A model generated the notes under the pieces. The model ran no database searches and was not told the DNA's origin. It saw nothing but the letters and a program-made list of their open reading frames with translations. Both the position numbers and the translations under genes were made by a program. Source: Tateyamaria omphalii (GTDB taxonomy: Bacteria > Pseudomonadota > Alphaproteobacteria > Rhodobacterales > Rhodobacteraceae). Taken from it: a stretch of 64,000 bases of DNA. This document shows, one piece after another, positions 54,827-63,700 of the stretch (the first letter of the stretch is position 1; every line of letters starts with the position of its first letter). The stretch lies in assembly GCF_019802125.1 (NCBI RefSeq), contig NZ_JAHVHT010000001.1:1-64000 (forward strand). Reading direction: 5' to 3'.

Positions 54827-56047
54827 CTATTCGTCGACAAAGCGCAACAGGACCTCGATGCAGAGAGTTCCCGCGTTTGCAGCCTTCTTTACCCTTTCCA
54901 TTAGATAGTAGTCGAAGGCCATCATGGGGGTAGTTGTCTTGCCACGCGAAGCAAGAGCCTCTGCTGCCTGTACTACGCGAAGTAGCTCGGAGATATCAAG
55001 GATATGAGGAAACCCACCAGTATTGGACATGAATTCTTCAATGAACTCCGAACCATAATCTTCACGGACCTCTATAAGGTCTAGGTCTGGCACCAGTACG
55101 ATTGCGTGAGCAGGCTGGTTTCGGTTTACCGATATGACTTTTCCGCCGTAGCCAGTGATCTCAGCACCATCCTTTATCTGTCGAATGCCCCCACGTAACT
55201 GCTTAAATGCTTTGGCTAAATGAGAAGAGACGTCGCGTTGAAGTCGCGCGCGATTAGGAATTCTCTTGCGCGCCAACATCGACAGTGTTTTGGACTCAAT
55301 CAACGTAGCACCGAACTCGTAACTTAAGAGAATGTCCGTTAATTCTCGCGTTTCGTTTTCTTTGTAGGGGCGCTGCGGGCTATGGTAGACCTCTTGTGGG
55401 TGAAGGTTGTCAGTGAGCCAAATCCCAATTTGCTCCTGTTGATTTCCTTCATCTTCATCAAACAAATTTATCAGGCTCGATTGAGCAGACGCCGTAATGA
55501 AGTGGTTGAGTAATGGCTTCCAATCGCGACTGCCACCGATCTCGGCTACCAGCCAATCGCCGTTGGATCCGTCCTCCAATACAAGCTGATCTAAAAGACT
55601 TGTGGCCACTTCTTTGATGGCGGAGTGATCTATTGGCCCTAGCGACGCATCCTTCGCGACGGCGGAGATTCCTTCCAATTTCTGTAACGGTGCTACGTCA
55701 TTCCATGCGACGTTGACGGCAATTTCGTTGAGCAAAAAAGCTACAATCGGTTTCCCTTGGGCCAAGGCTTTGATGGCGTCCAGTTCTTCTTCGCGTTCGC
55801 AGACCGACCAGAGTATTGCCCCGTCGGCATCGTCGTCAAAAACGCGAAGCGCGTAGAGTAGCCGCCCGTCAAGAGACGCGAACGCCAATTGCATGCGCGT
55901 CCCTAGGACAATGTATTTCAGGAGCAGCGTGCTCCCCTTTATTAGCAGTGTCGGCTCCCGATCATGCTGTCCGGCGGCAAAGTCAAATCGGATCAGCTGC
56001 GGGACCGCTAGAAACTCACTGCGATTGTGGGCAGAAAGCATATGCAT
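54827..56047 (-). CDS. Island protein with E..D..ESK nuclease-like core
   Basis: 406 residues if it starts at the ATG 56047, which has GGGA eight bases upstream; a GTG at 56089 would add 14 residues. The N-terminal half is a mixed domain I do not recognise. ETRELTDILLSYEFGATLIESKTLSM (about residues 233-256; Glu235, Asp238, Glu251, Lys253) has the spacing of a NERD-like or PD-(D/E)XK nuclease. Its 3' end lies 31 bases from the large island gene, in convergent orientation. A paired defence function is an inference. Confidence 0.75.
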   Translation of the reverse strand: MHMLSAHNRSEFLAVPQLIRFDFAAGQHDREPTLLIKGSTLLLKYIVLGTRMQLAFASLDGRLLYALRVFDDDADGAILWSVCEREEELDAIKALAQGKPIVAFLLNEIAVNVAWNDVAPLQKLEGISAVAKDASLGPIDHSAIKEVATSLLDQLVLEDGSNGDWLVAEIGGSRDWKPLLNHFITASAQSSLINLFDEDEGNQQEQIGIWLTDNLHPQEVYHSPQRPYKENETRELTDILLSYEFGATLIESKTLSMLARKRIPNRARLQRDVSSHLAKAFKQLRGGIRQIKDGAEITGYGGKVISVNRNQPAHAIVLVPDLDLIEVREDYGSEFIEEFMSNTGGFPHILDISELLRVVQAAEALASRGKTTTPMMAFDYYLMERVKKAANAGTLCIEVLLRFVDE

Positions 56048-56346
56048 AGCAAATTTCCCATGCGGGATGAGCCCACAGAACACAAGCACAAGGTGTGCAA
56101 CAGACTATCCGTTTGTATGTCTTGTCGCATTTGTCCGCTTCGCGGTCCATGACCATCAACCGAACAGAGCAGTTGCAGCGAACGTCCGATAGTCGGTTTG
56201 CGAATGCAGCATCCATAGCGCGTGCGCAATGTCAGGAAAGGGCCGCGAGCGGGTAGGGGAGAGCGCCAACTCCTACATGCTGCGCTGCCACCGAAGTCGG
56301 CATTGAGCCCAAACCTACCGAGTTGCTGCAAAGTGGCGAAGGTCTG
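56048..56346. other. Right edge of the island
   Basis: About 300 bases with no credible gene. The border between the AT-richer island and the next functional cluster lies here. No direct repeat of the tRNA-Arg end was seen. Confidence 0.4.
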
Positions 56347-57285
56347 CTATCTGTCGCGAGAAAGCTTCGCTCGGCCCTTGACCACACCTGATGCGGCAAC
56401 CGCCCCTATCACGACCAATAGTGCGCCGATCACAGCTCCCCACGTGATTGCCGCGGCCCCGAACACAGCCAAAATCGCGATTGACCCAATCGGTGTGAGG
56501 TAAGCAATACCGGAGACCGTCGAAGAGAAGCCTGTTCGTGTCGCCTTGTCCCAGAGGACGTTTGAGAGTGTCAAAGGAGCAATGCCAATGCCAGCAATCG
56601 CAAGCCATTGGGTTACAGACAGCGATGTCGGTTCCTCGAATAAGCAATGCGCCATCAATGCCATCACCGCTAACACTCCCATTGAAGGGCCGATGACCTC
56701 ACCCGAGCTCTTCGCGGACGACCTGATCGCGGCATAAATCGCAAAGGTGAGGCCGCTAAGAAACGCGAGAACGATGCCGAGGTAGTCGAAGCCTCTTTCA
56801 AAGGTTGGGCCAATTGCCAATGCTGCGCCAACAAACCCCAGTCCAATGCCGATCTTCGCCAGAAGCGTTAGCCGCTCACCCTTCGTGAGCGACAGGATTG
56901 CCACCAACATAACTGGCCAAAGATACGCGATGACGTTGGCTTCAGCAGGCCCGATGCGTGGCATGGCCACGAGGAAGAGGATATTGTTGATCAGAAGCGC
57001 GCTGGCGACAAATATCATGGTCTTCGGAGGTGTTAGTACGAATTCGCGCACGTTCGCTTGAGCTAAGGCCATCAACAGAGCGATGGCGAAACCAATCGCG
57101 GACGCCAACCCGAAGACCAGAAATGGAGGCGCCGTTCCTGCCAGCGTTGCGAGCGTTGGCCAAGTCGACCAAAACAGGACGGCCCCACCTGCAAGCGCGA
57201 CGGCCCTACCCCTTGGCCCGAGAGGGTTTCCTAACGTCGACAGGATATCGAAGCGAAGAAAGGTAACGGAAACTATGGCTGTCAT
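56347..57285 (-). CDS. EamA-family drug/metabolite exporter (DMT)
   Basis: 312 residues from the ATG at 57285, ten membrane helices in two EamA repeats. GGAVLFWSTWPTLATL opens the first half, YLWPVMLVAILSL and AFLSGLTFAIYAAIRS the second. DMT proteins export amino acids or drug-like compounds. It is divergent from the MarR-GNAT gene, which shares the intergenic operator and probably controls it. Confidence 0.88.
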   Translation of the reverse strand: MTAIVSVTFLRFDILSTLGNPLGPRGRAVALAGGAVLFWSTWPTLATLAGTAPPFLVFGLASAIGFAIALLMALAQANVREFVLTPPKTMIFVASALLINNILFLVAMPRIGPAEANVIAYLWPVMLVAILSLTKGERLTLLAKIGIGLGFVGAALAIGPTFERGFDYLGIVLAFLSGLTFAIYAAIRSSAKSSGEVIGPSMGVLAVMALMAHCLFEEPTSLSVTQWLAIAGIGIAPLTLSNVLWDKATRTGFSSTVSGIAYLTPIGSIAILAVFGAAAITWGAVIGALLVVIGAVAASGVVKGRAKLSRDR

Positions 57286-57406
57286 GATGCAACCGTAGTC
57301 CGGATGGGAACTTGTGCATAGCAGCCTTTGAGCAAACGGTTTCTTCTTATCCGCCAAACGCCGCCACATTCGCTGATGAACGACAACAGTACTGACAAAG
57401 ACTACA

Positions 57407-57427
57407 ATAGTTGTATCATACAACTAT
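57407..57427. promoter_or_regulatory. Perfect 10-bp operator palindrome over the regulator start codon
   Basis: ATAGTTGTAT and ATACAACTAT flank a single C. The right arm includes the AT of the regulator's ATG at 57426. A 21-bp dyad is the typical size for a MarR dimer site. Binding would block the regulator's own transcription or translation and could reach the divergent exporter promoter. Confidence 0.75.
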
Positions 57428-58415
57428 GAATCAGGAAATTTCGACCCCTCGTATCGACAGGATGCGCTCTACCGCCAGGCACATCGTGCGCGAGCTTGGC
57501 TTCATGCAAAAAGGCTTGGCTGGGACAGACCTATCGCCTTCAGCTGTACATACGATAATCGAACTTGGGTACTGCACGGTCACGACCGCGACCGATCTGG
57601 GCGAGCTGCTGCATCTGGAAAAATCCAGTGTTAGTCGTCTCGTGCAGAAACTGGTGCAGGACGGCCTGATTGAAGTTGCACCCAATCCTGACGACAAGCG
57701 CTCGCGACGGTTGGTGTTGACCGACGAGGGTCGGACAGTGTTGACCGAGGTTGAACGGTTTGGGCGGCGGCAACTCCGTTCCGCTTTCGAGCAGCTTGCA
57801 ATGGAGGATGTCGAACAGATCGAAACAGGCATGGGCCTTTTTGCAAAGGCGCTTCGGATGGAAGAAAGCGCCATCTTACGTACGCCCCCAGAAATCGACT
57901 TGCAGCAGGGCTATCGATCAGGCGTCATCGCATCGGTCGCGCATCTGCACGCGACCTACTATGCAAAAAACTACGGCTTCGGCGCTGTCTTCGAACGTAA
58001 GGTCGCAACGGAAATGTCGGAGTTCATGGGGCGGATCGACAGCCCTTCGAATTCCACCTTCACTGCATATCGCGGTCCCGACTTGCTGGGGTCGATCTCG
58101 CTCGATGGCGAAGACTTGGACGAGGGCGTTTGTCACCTTCGCTGGTTCATCGTCAGCCCGGAAGCACAGGGATTGGGCATCGGCAACCTCCTTCTCGAGA
58201 AGGCCACGTCCTTCGTGGATGCCGCTGGTTTTGACCGCACCCGTCTGTGGACGTTCAAGGGGCTCGATGCCGCCCGCCACCTTTATGAAAAGCACGGCTT
58301 CGCCCTTGTCGACGAAACGCCCGGCACTCAATGGGGTACGGAAGTTATCGAGCAGGAGTTTGTCCGGCCGTCAAAAAGCGGTATCGGTCAGCCTCGTAGC
58401 CATCCTCGCAGCTAA
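57426..58415 (+). CDS. MarR-type regulator fused to a GNAT acetyltransferase
   Basis: 329 residues from ATG 57426. Residues 35-105 are a MarR winged helix: TATDLGELLHLEKSSVSRLVQKLVQDGLIEVAPNPDDKRSRRLVLT. From about 165 a GNAT domain begins; LRWFIVSPEAQGLGIGNLLLEKA is the acetyl-CoA loop (Q-G-x-G-x-G). Such fusions couple sensing or modification of a small molecule to gene control. No ribosome-binding site precedes the ATG, and the operator covers it, so the mRNA may be leaderless. Confidence 0.9.
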   Translation: MNQEISTPRIDRMRSTARHIVRELGFMQKGLAGTDLSPSAVHTIIELGYCTVTTATDLGELLHLEKSSVSRLVQKLVQDGLIEVAPNPDDKRSRRLVLTDEGRTVLTEVERFGRRQLRSAFEQLAMEDVEQIETGMGLFAKALRMEESAILRTPPEIDLQQGYRSGVIASVAHLHATYYAKNYGFGAVFERKVATEMSEFMGRIDSPSNSTFTAYRGPDLLGSISLDGEDLDEGVCHLRWFIVSPEAQGLGIGNLLLEKATSFVDAAGFDRTRLWTFKGLDAARHLYEKHGFALVDETPGTQWGTEVIEQEFVRPSKSGIGQPRSHPRS

Positions 58416-58463
58416 GGTCCGGAGCGAGCCCAGACATACCCGGCGCGCTCTTCGCAGCGAACG

Positions 58464-59108
58464 TCAGCGTGCCCGAGCCGCTTCATGCTCATGCGCAGCA
58501 TCCTCGCGCCTTTCCTCAAGTGCCTGTCGGATGATTTGGTAGGAAGATGACAAAAAGAGGCTCGCCATGATCGCCGCGACAATGAGGTCAGGCCAGCCTG
58601 TTGCGGTGCCCCAGACACCCAACGCTGCAATCATGACCGCGACGTTGCCGATGGCATCATTCCGCGAGCATAGCCAGACTGATCGCACGTTGGCGTCTCC
58701 ATCCTTGTAGCTGACAAGCAAGAACACACTCGCGAGGTTTGTAGCGAGAGCCAGTGCGCCGATGATCCCCATGATCTCGGCTTCCGGAACACCAATGTAG
58801 AAAACGCGGTAAACAGTAGAGCCGAACACCCATGCGCCCATCAGGAAGAGGCTGATACCTTTTGCCAAAGCAGCATTCGTTCGAGCGCGGATAGACGCAC
58901 CGATGACAGCGAGGGAAATACCGTAAGTCAGTGCGTCCCCTAGGAAGTCGAGCGCGTCGGCCTGAAGTGCCTGAGACTTTGCGTAGTGTCCGGCAGTCAT
59001 TTCGACCACGAACATCGTCGCGTTCAACGCAATGACAATCCAAAGCCGACGTTTATACTCGTTCGACATCCCGTCGAACTTCACATCGTTACCGCAACAT
59101 CCGGCCAT
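58464..59108 (-). CDS. Cation diffusion facilitator-type transporter
   Basis: 214 residues with about five or six helices. An N-terminal Cys pair (AGCCGND) is followed by ALNATMFVVEMTAGHYAKSQALQADALDFLGDALTYG, which carries the CDF metal-site pattern D-x3-D (Asp-Asp rather than His-Asp), and DGDANVRSVWLCSRNDAIGNVAVM with the second site. It lacks the usual long C-terminal domain. It is transcribed divergently from the MerR gene across a MerR-type promoter, which suggests export of Zn, Cd or Pb. Confidence 0.87.
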   Translation of the reverse strand: MAGCCGNDVKFDGMSNEYKRRLWIVIALNATMFVVEMTAGHYAKSQALQADALDFLGDALTYGISLAVIGASIRARTNAALAKGISLFLMGAWVFGSTVYRVFYIGVPEAEIMGIIGALALATNLASVFLLVSYKDGDANVRSVWLCSRNDAIGNVAVMIAALGVWGTATGWPDLIVAAIMASLFLSSSYQIIRQALEERREDAAHEHEAARAR

Positions 59109-59139
59109 CTCGAAACCTCTTCAGAATCGCTTCTGTCCT

Positions 59140-59170
59140 AATGTAGTGTCTCTAGTGACTAGAGGTTCAA
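59140..59170 (-). promoter_or_regulatory. MerR-type promoter and operator for the cation exporter
   Basis: On the minus strand TTGAAC (59170-59165) and TACATT (59145-59140) are separated by a 19-base spacer, the over-long spacing that MerR regulators correct by twisting DNA. The dyad CTCTAGT-x-ACTAGAG (59150-59164) lies in the spacer. Confidence 0.8.
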
Positions 59171-59183
59171 GGGGTTTATTCGC

Positions 59184-59600
59184 ATGTTCTCAATTGGCGA
59201 GCTTTCAAAGCGGACGAAGGTCAAAGTGCCTACCATCCGCTATTACGAAGAAATGGGTCTTCTGGCTGCACCGGAACGTACGGCAGGCAACCAGAGACGT
59301 TACACAAATGAGGGTTTGGAACGCCTGAGCTTCATCCGTCATGCGCGCGATCTTGGCTTCTCCATCGAAGCGATCTCATCACTGATCGAGTTGCAAAACC
59401 ATCCGGACCGATCATGCGAAGCCGCCACCGAGATCGCCGAAGGTCAGTTGTCCGAAGTGCGAGCCAAGATCAAACGCCTCAAAGCGCTTGAGAACGAACT
59501 GAAGCGTATTGCACAAGGATGCGACGGTCGCGGCGTGGCAGAGGACTGTTATGTCTTGGCCTCGCTCGCAGACCATGACCTGTGTGGGCGAGATCACTGA
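59184..59600 (+). CDS. MerR-family metal-responsive regulator
   Basis: 138 residues. The helix-turn-helix FSIGELSKRTKVKVPTIRYYEEMGLL is followed by RRYTNEGLERLSFIRHARDLGFSIEAI and a dimer helix. Cysteines at 78, 113, 122 and 134 fit a Zn/Cd/Pb sensor of the ZntR-PbrR-CadR group rather than CueR. It is divergent from the CDF transporter gene, and the operator between them fits direct control. Confidence 0.92.
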   Translation: MFSIGELSKRTKVKVPTIRYYEEMGLLAAPERTAGNQRRYTNEGLERLSFIRHARDLGFSIEAISSLIELQNHPDRSCEAATEIAEGQLSEVRAKIKRLKALENELKRIAQGCDGRGVAEDCYVLASLADHDLCGRDH

Positions 59601-60261
59601 CCCTCGAAAGCTGACATCTATTCCGTAGTTCTGAACGGCAGATTCGTCCGCCAAGCCGACCCTGAAGGTGCTTGAGAGGACCGAAAGCTCCGACATGAAG
59701 CGCCAAATGACGGCTTTGAGCCCAGAGCGACCGATGCTGCAACGCGCATGGATGTCCGCTTACAAAAAACTAAGCATTGCCAATCGCAGCTTCGCAAAAG
59801 GCGTTCTGTGTGGACCATACTGTTTGGGGGCATCACGCCAGCTTAAACCGTTGCGATTGATGAAGTTAAAGCCGCTCAGGACGCGACGATCATCTACGCA
59901 AAGCTTGCCGTGGGATTTTACAAGGAAGGGGCAAGGCGCGCCATCTATACGTCGCTCAACCAGAATGGATCAGACATATTCACCGCCCGTTTTTCGAGAC
60001 GTGAATCATGACGCCAAGCGGAAATCAATCGGTCCTGTGTCTAAGTTGAACGGTCGACCATATTTGCATGCTCCAAATTGAAGCTAGCTTGCAGCCGGGG
60101 GCGTACCTACGCTTAAGAATATTCCACACAGATGTTGTTTTATAGAGTGACAAAGTGGCTGACTGGAACCAGATCGTTCTGCCTAGGGTTGAAGACAGAA
60201 GCTGGGTGTGTTTTAGGTACGGATAATCTGCTCAAAACAGTTTCCCAGTGAGGTGGATCCG
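59601..60261. other. Gene-free stretch with possible decayed coding remnant
   Basis: About 660 bases with no good gene. A protein-like stretch without a usable start lies at about 59850-60009 on the plus strand (IDEVKAAQDATIIYAKLAV...). It may be the end of a broken gene. The stretch then becomes AT-rich and leads into the last two genes. Confidence 0.4.
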
Positions 60262-60762
60262 GTGAATATCCGACTAGTTGCTTTCGTTGCTATTCTTAGC
60301 GCTTTGTTTGTTTCATCGAATGTGCGTCAATTTGCGTTGGCTAAAGAAAGTTCGGCTGTGGAGCAAATGGGCGTGGTAGTGTTTTTCATGTTCCCAGACC
60401 AAGAAATAAGGCAGGCCTTATCCAGGGTCGATAGGGAAAGAATTGTGTCCACGGTTAGACCTGATAAGTTTTCGGAGTCAAGGTATGTCGTTTATATCTT
60501 GGAGGATTGGTCGTCGGCAAAAACCATACAGGGTTCTGAAGTGCTCGGTCCGGCACTTGATAAGATTTCAAAATTGCCGAGTAAAACGGTTTCGCATTTA
60601 GCAGATTTTCAAACTTCCAATGATAAGGAGTTATCGTTCCTGTTCATCAATTCAAGCGGTTTGCCGGCGTCTGTTGATTGGGATTGTTTATCGAGGTTTT
60701 TAATGTGGGTAGTTTCTGGCAAAGTTAATGACCAGCCATTTTCCTTCGAGCGATGTGGATAG
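60262..60762 (+). CDS. Small secreted protein of unknown function
   Basis: 166 residues from GTG 60262, with AGGTGG five bases upstream. The first 30 residues (NIRLVAFVAILSALFVSSNVRQFALA) look like a signal peptide. The rest is not familiar; it has one possible disulfide (DWDCLSRF and the terminal ERCG). The gene is markedly AT-rich, like the start of the RTX gene 34 bases downstream, so the two probably arrived together and may form an operon. Confidence 0.65.
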   Translation: MNIRLVAFVAILSALFVSSNVRQFALAKESSAVEQMGVVVFFMFPDQEIRQALSRVDRERIVSTVRPDKFSESRYVVYILEDWSSAKTIQGSEVLGPALDKISKLPSKTVSHLADFQTSNDKELSFLFINSSGLPASVDWDCLSRFLMWVVSGKVNDQPFSFERCG

Positions 60763-60796
60763 CTGTAATTGAGTTCTAACCTTTAGGTGCGTGACG

Positions 60797-63700
60797 ATGG
60801 ATTTCCCGAATGTAAGCAGTGGTGCGACCACTGGTTTTAATGCTGGCATCGGTTCTGTTCGGTTTGGGCGGGATCTAGATGGAGACATATTTGCGCAGGG
60901 CTCTGTTGGGGTCTTCCGGGGTGGCTTTCAGGGATATGTCGCAGATGACACTTTCGATGTTGCGTTGACTGCCGGAGTTGGGAAAAACTTCAATCTGACT
61001 AAGAACGCTCAGGTCGAAGCGAGCGCTGAGGCAACTTTTTTTGATTTTTCATACACAGATAACGGTAATGGGACCGCGACCTACGTTTTTTCCCAGTCGG
61101 TTTCCATAGCTGGGGCGGCCTCTGCAGAACTGTTTGGTTGGGATCTTCAGATCGCTGGTGATGTCGAGCTATTAGGACAGACCCGTACGGTAAACATCAA
61201 CTTGGATGATTATTCACTTGTTTCCTCTAGTCACGAGTTTACTTCGGATATTCCGGATCTTGCAGATGGTTTAGTTGAGGCCTTGAACGATCTAGGGAAT
61301 ACTTCATTTGATTTAGCTGGCTCAGTTATTGACCTTCAGAAGACCGATGCTGGAGTCGCTATCCGTGTTTGGGAAGCAGGCGGCGCAATCGTTGATCCTT
61401 TCAATGGTGTATTGGACTACGATCTATTGAACAGTAATCAGTCGCCCTTATTAGAGTCCACTAATTTGTTTAGCGGAACAATTTTGTTCTTTGACAACGA
61501 GGGTAATTTAGAAGGTTGGAGTGAGCCTCAACTGGATGAAAACGGGGTTCCAACGGGTGCTACGAATTACTTCGATGAGAATGGGTCTCCTACTGGAACA
61601 AGTATTCCGACAGGTGAAAGCGTTACAGCTTCAGGTGGAGGTTGGAATGGACCTGATGAGAGCACTGGCCCTGGGGGAAGTTCTTCCGACGGAGCAAATG
61701 GCTGGAGTACGCACGATGATCGACCGATTATCCTCGATCTTGATGGTGATGGTGTCGAAATATCTGTTGACCGACAGACCTTCTTCGATTGGGACAATGA
61801 CGGCTTCCTGGAACAAGGCTCCTGGGCGTCTGCGCACGACGGCTTTCTCGTTCTTGACCTGAATGCGGATGGCACACGCGGCGCGGGCGACGGGCTTATT
61901 GACCAGGCGCACGAGTTGGTTTGGTCGCTGTGGGGCAATGAGGGGGATACTGACCTGCAAGCGCTGCGCCGCGCGTTTGACGACAACGACGACGGGGTCA
62001 TAAATGCGGACGATCAGATCTGGCATGAGCTCCGCATTTGGCAGGATCTGAACCAGGATGGTGTGACCGACCGGGGCGAGTTGTTTGTGCTCGCTGGTGT
62101 GACTGCGACGGCGTGGTATGACGAGAATGATGATGGCATTCAGCAGGCCAGCGAGGTTCACACACTTGAGCAAGCGACTGCCACGGTTTGGAATGACCTG
62201 AACGGTGATGGCGAACGGCAGCCCAACGAGCTCACGCAAGAGGTCATCACGGAAATCAATCTGATCTACGACGATGGCTCGGACTATTCAGAAACCGACG
62301 ACGACATCACCGTCTTTGGCAACACGCTGCATGGGCTTGCGTCCTTTGTAACTGCCAATGGGACCGTTGAAGGTGGCGTGGGAGATGTCTCGCTGTCGTA
62401 TAGCGGCTTGGGCTACCGCGAAGTTGAAACGGATGTCGGTTACTCCATCGAGTTCGAAAGCGGCGAGAGCTACCACTACGCCGTGCTAGATGGGGGGGAA
62501 CTCCAACACGTGCTTCTTGATGCGCGGGCTCTGGATGGCGCGACGGGTGATGATCGTCCTAATGCGCTGCTGGCTGCGGGCCACTCTCGATCCGTGCAAA
62601 TCTCAGGCGGCGCGGGCAATGACACCGTGCGTGGTAGCGAGAATGACGACCTGCTGTCCGGTGACGCCGGGGCTGATGTTGTTGAAGGGCGGGACGGCAA
62701 CGATCTGCTCTTCGTTGACAATGCCGACTTTGAGCAAGGCAGCGTGTCCGGTGGCAACGGTATCGACACGATCATTGTGACCGGCACCGAGGGTGTGGAT
62801 GTCACGCTGGTCAACCACGAGCTGGAAGGCGCCTATGGCGGTGAAGGCAACGACGTTCTGTCAGGTGCTGGATCCTCGGACGATCTGCCCATCTATGGCG
62901 GGGGCGGCGATGACACGATCACCGGCGGCCATGGTGGAGACAATCTCGGTGGTGACGACGGGAACGACAGCATTGACGGCGGGATCGGAGACGATCTGAT
63001 CTTTGGCGGCGCAGGCCACGATGCGCTTAACGGCGAGGATCATGACGACCGTGTGCTGGGCGGAGCAGGTGATGATGATATCACCGGTGGTGGTGGCGAT
63101 GACCGCCTCTTTGGTGGCGATGGTGACGACTCTCTGTCAGGCGGGCTGCACGACGACTTCATCGATGGCGGCGCGGGTGACGACACTCTGATTGCCGGAT
63201 ATGGGGATGACACGCTGGATGGCGGCGCAGGCAATGACAGCCTGTACTTCTGGCACGGCGACCAGATCCTGTCCGGCGGTGAAGGCAACGACGTGTTCCA
63301 TCTGGACGACCTTGGCCAACACGGGGCGCACAACCCGTATGGTTGGAGCGTTTTACAGGGCGGGACCGGGCATGATGTTCTGGTCATGGATGCGGCTGAT
63401 TTTGCAGCGATCCGGCATGTGGGCGGCAATCAGTGGCAGCTGCTTGTGACATCCGCCGCCGACAGCATTCGGGCTGTTATCGACCTGATCGACGTTGAGC
63501 GGATTGAGTTCACGGATGGCAGTGTGCGCGCGATCCCGGGCAATACGACGCTCGACACCAGCGACAACTACATCCGTGAAAGCTTCAACCAAGGCGTTGG
63601 GGATACACGGATCTTCATCGACGGAAATGGCAATCAATACATACCCGAAACGCACTTCGTGTGGTCCGATGGCGTGCTGCGCGGACAGGCCGGGCATGAT

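Noticed and set aside
49306-56346. Prophage or integrative element
   Set aside because: No integrase, excisionase, phage structural gene, transposase or repeated tRNA end was found, so only a putative island is claimed.
59668-60081. 137-codon plus-strand frame
   Set aside because: Arg/Ser-rich with no family pattern and no ribosome-binding site; probably intergenic.
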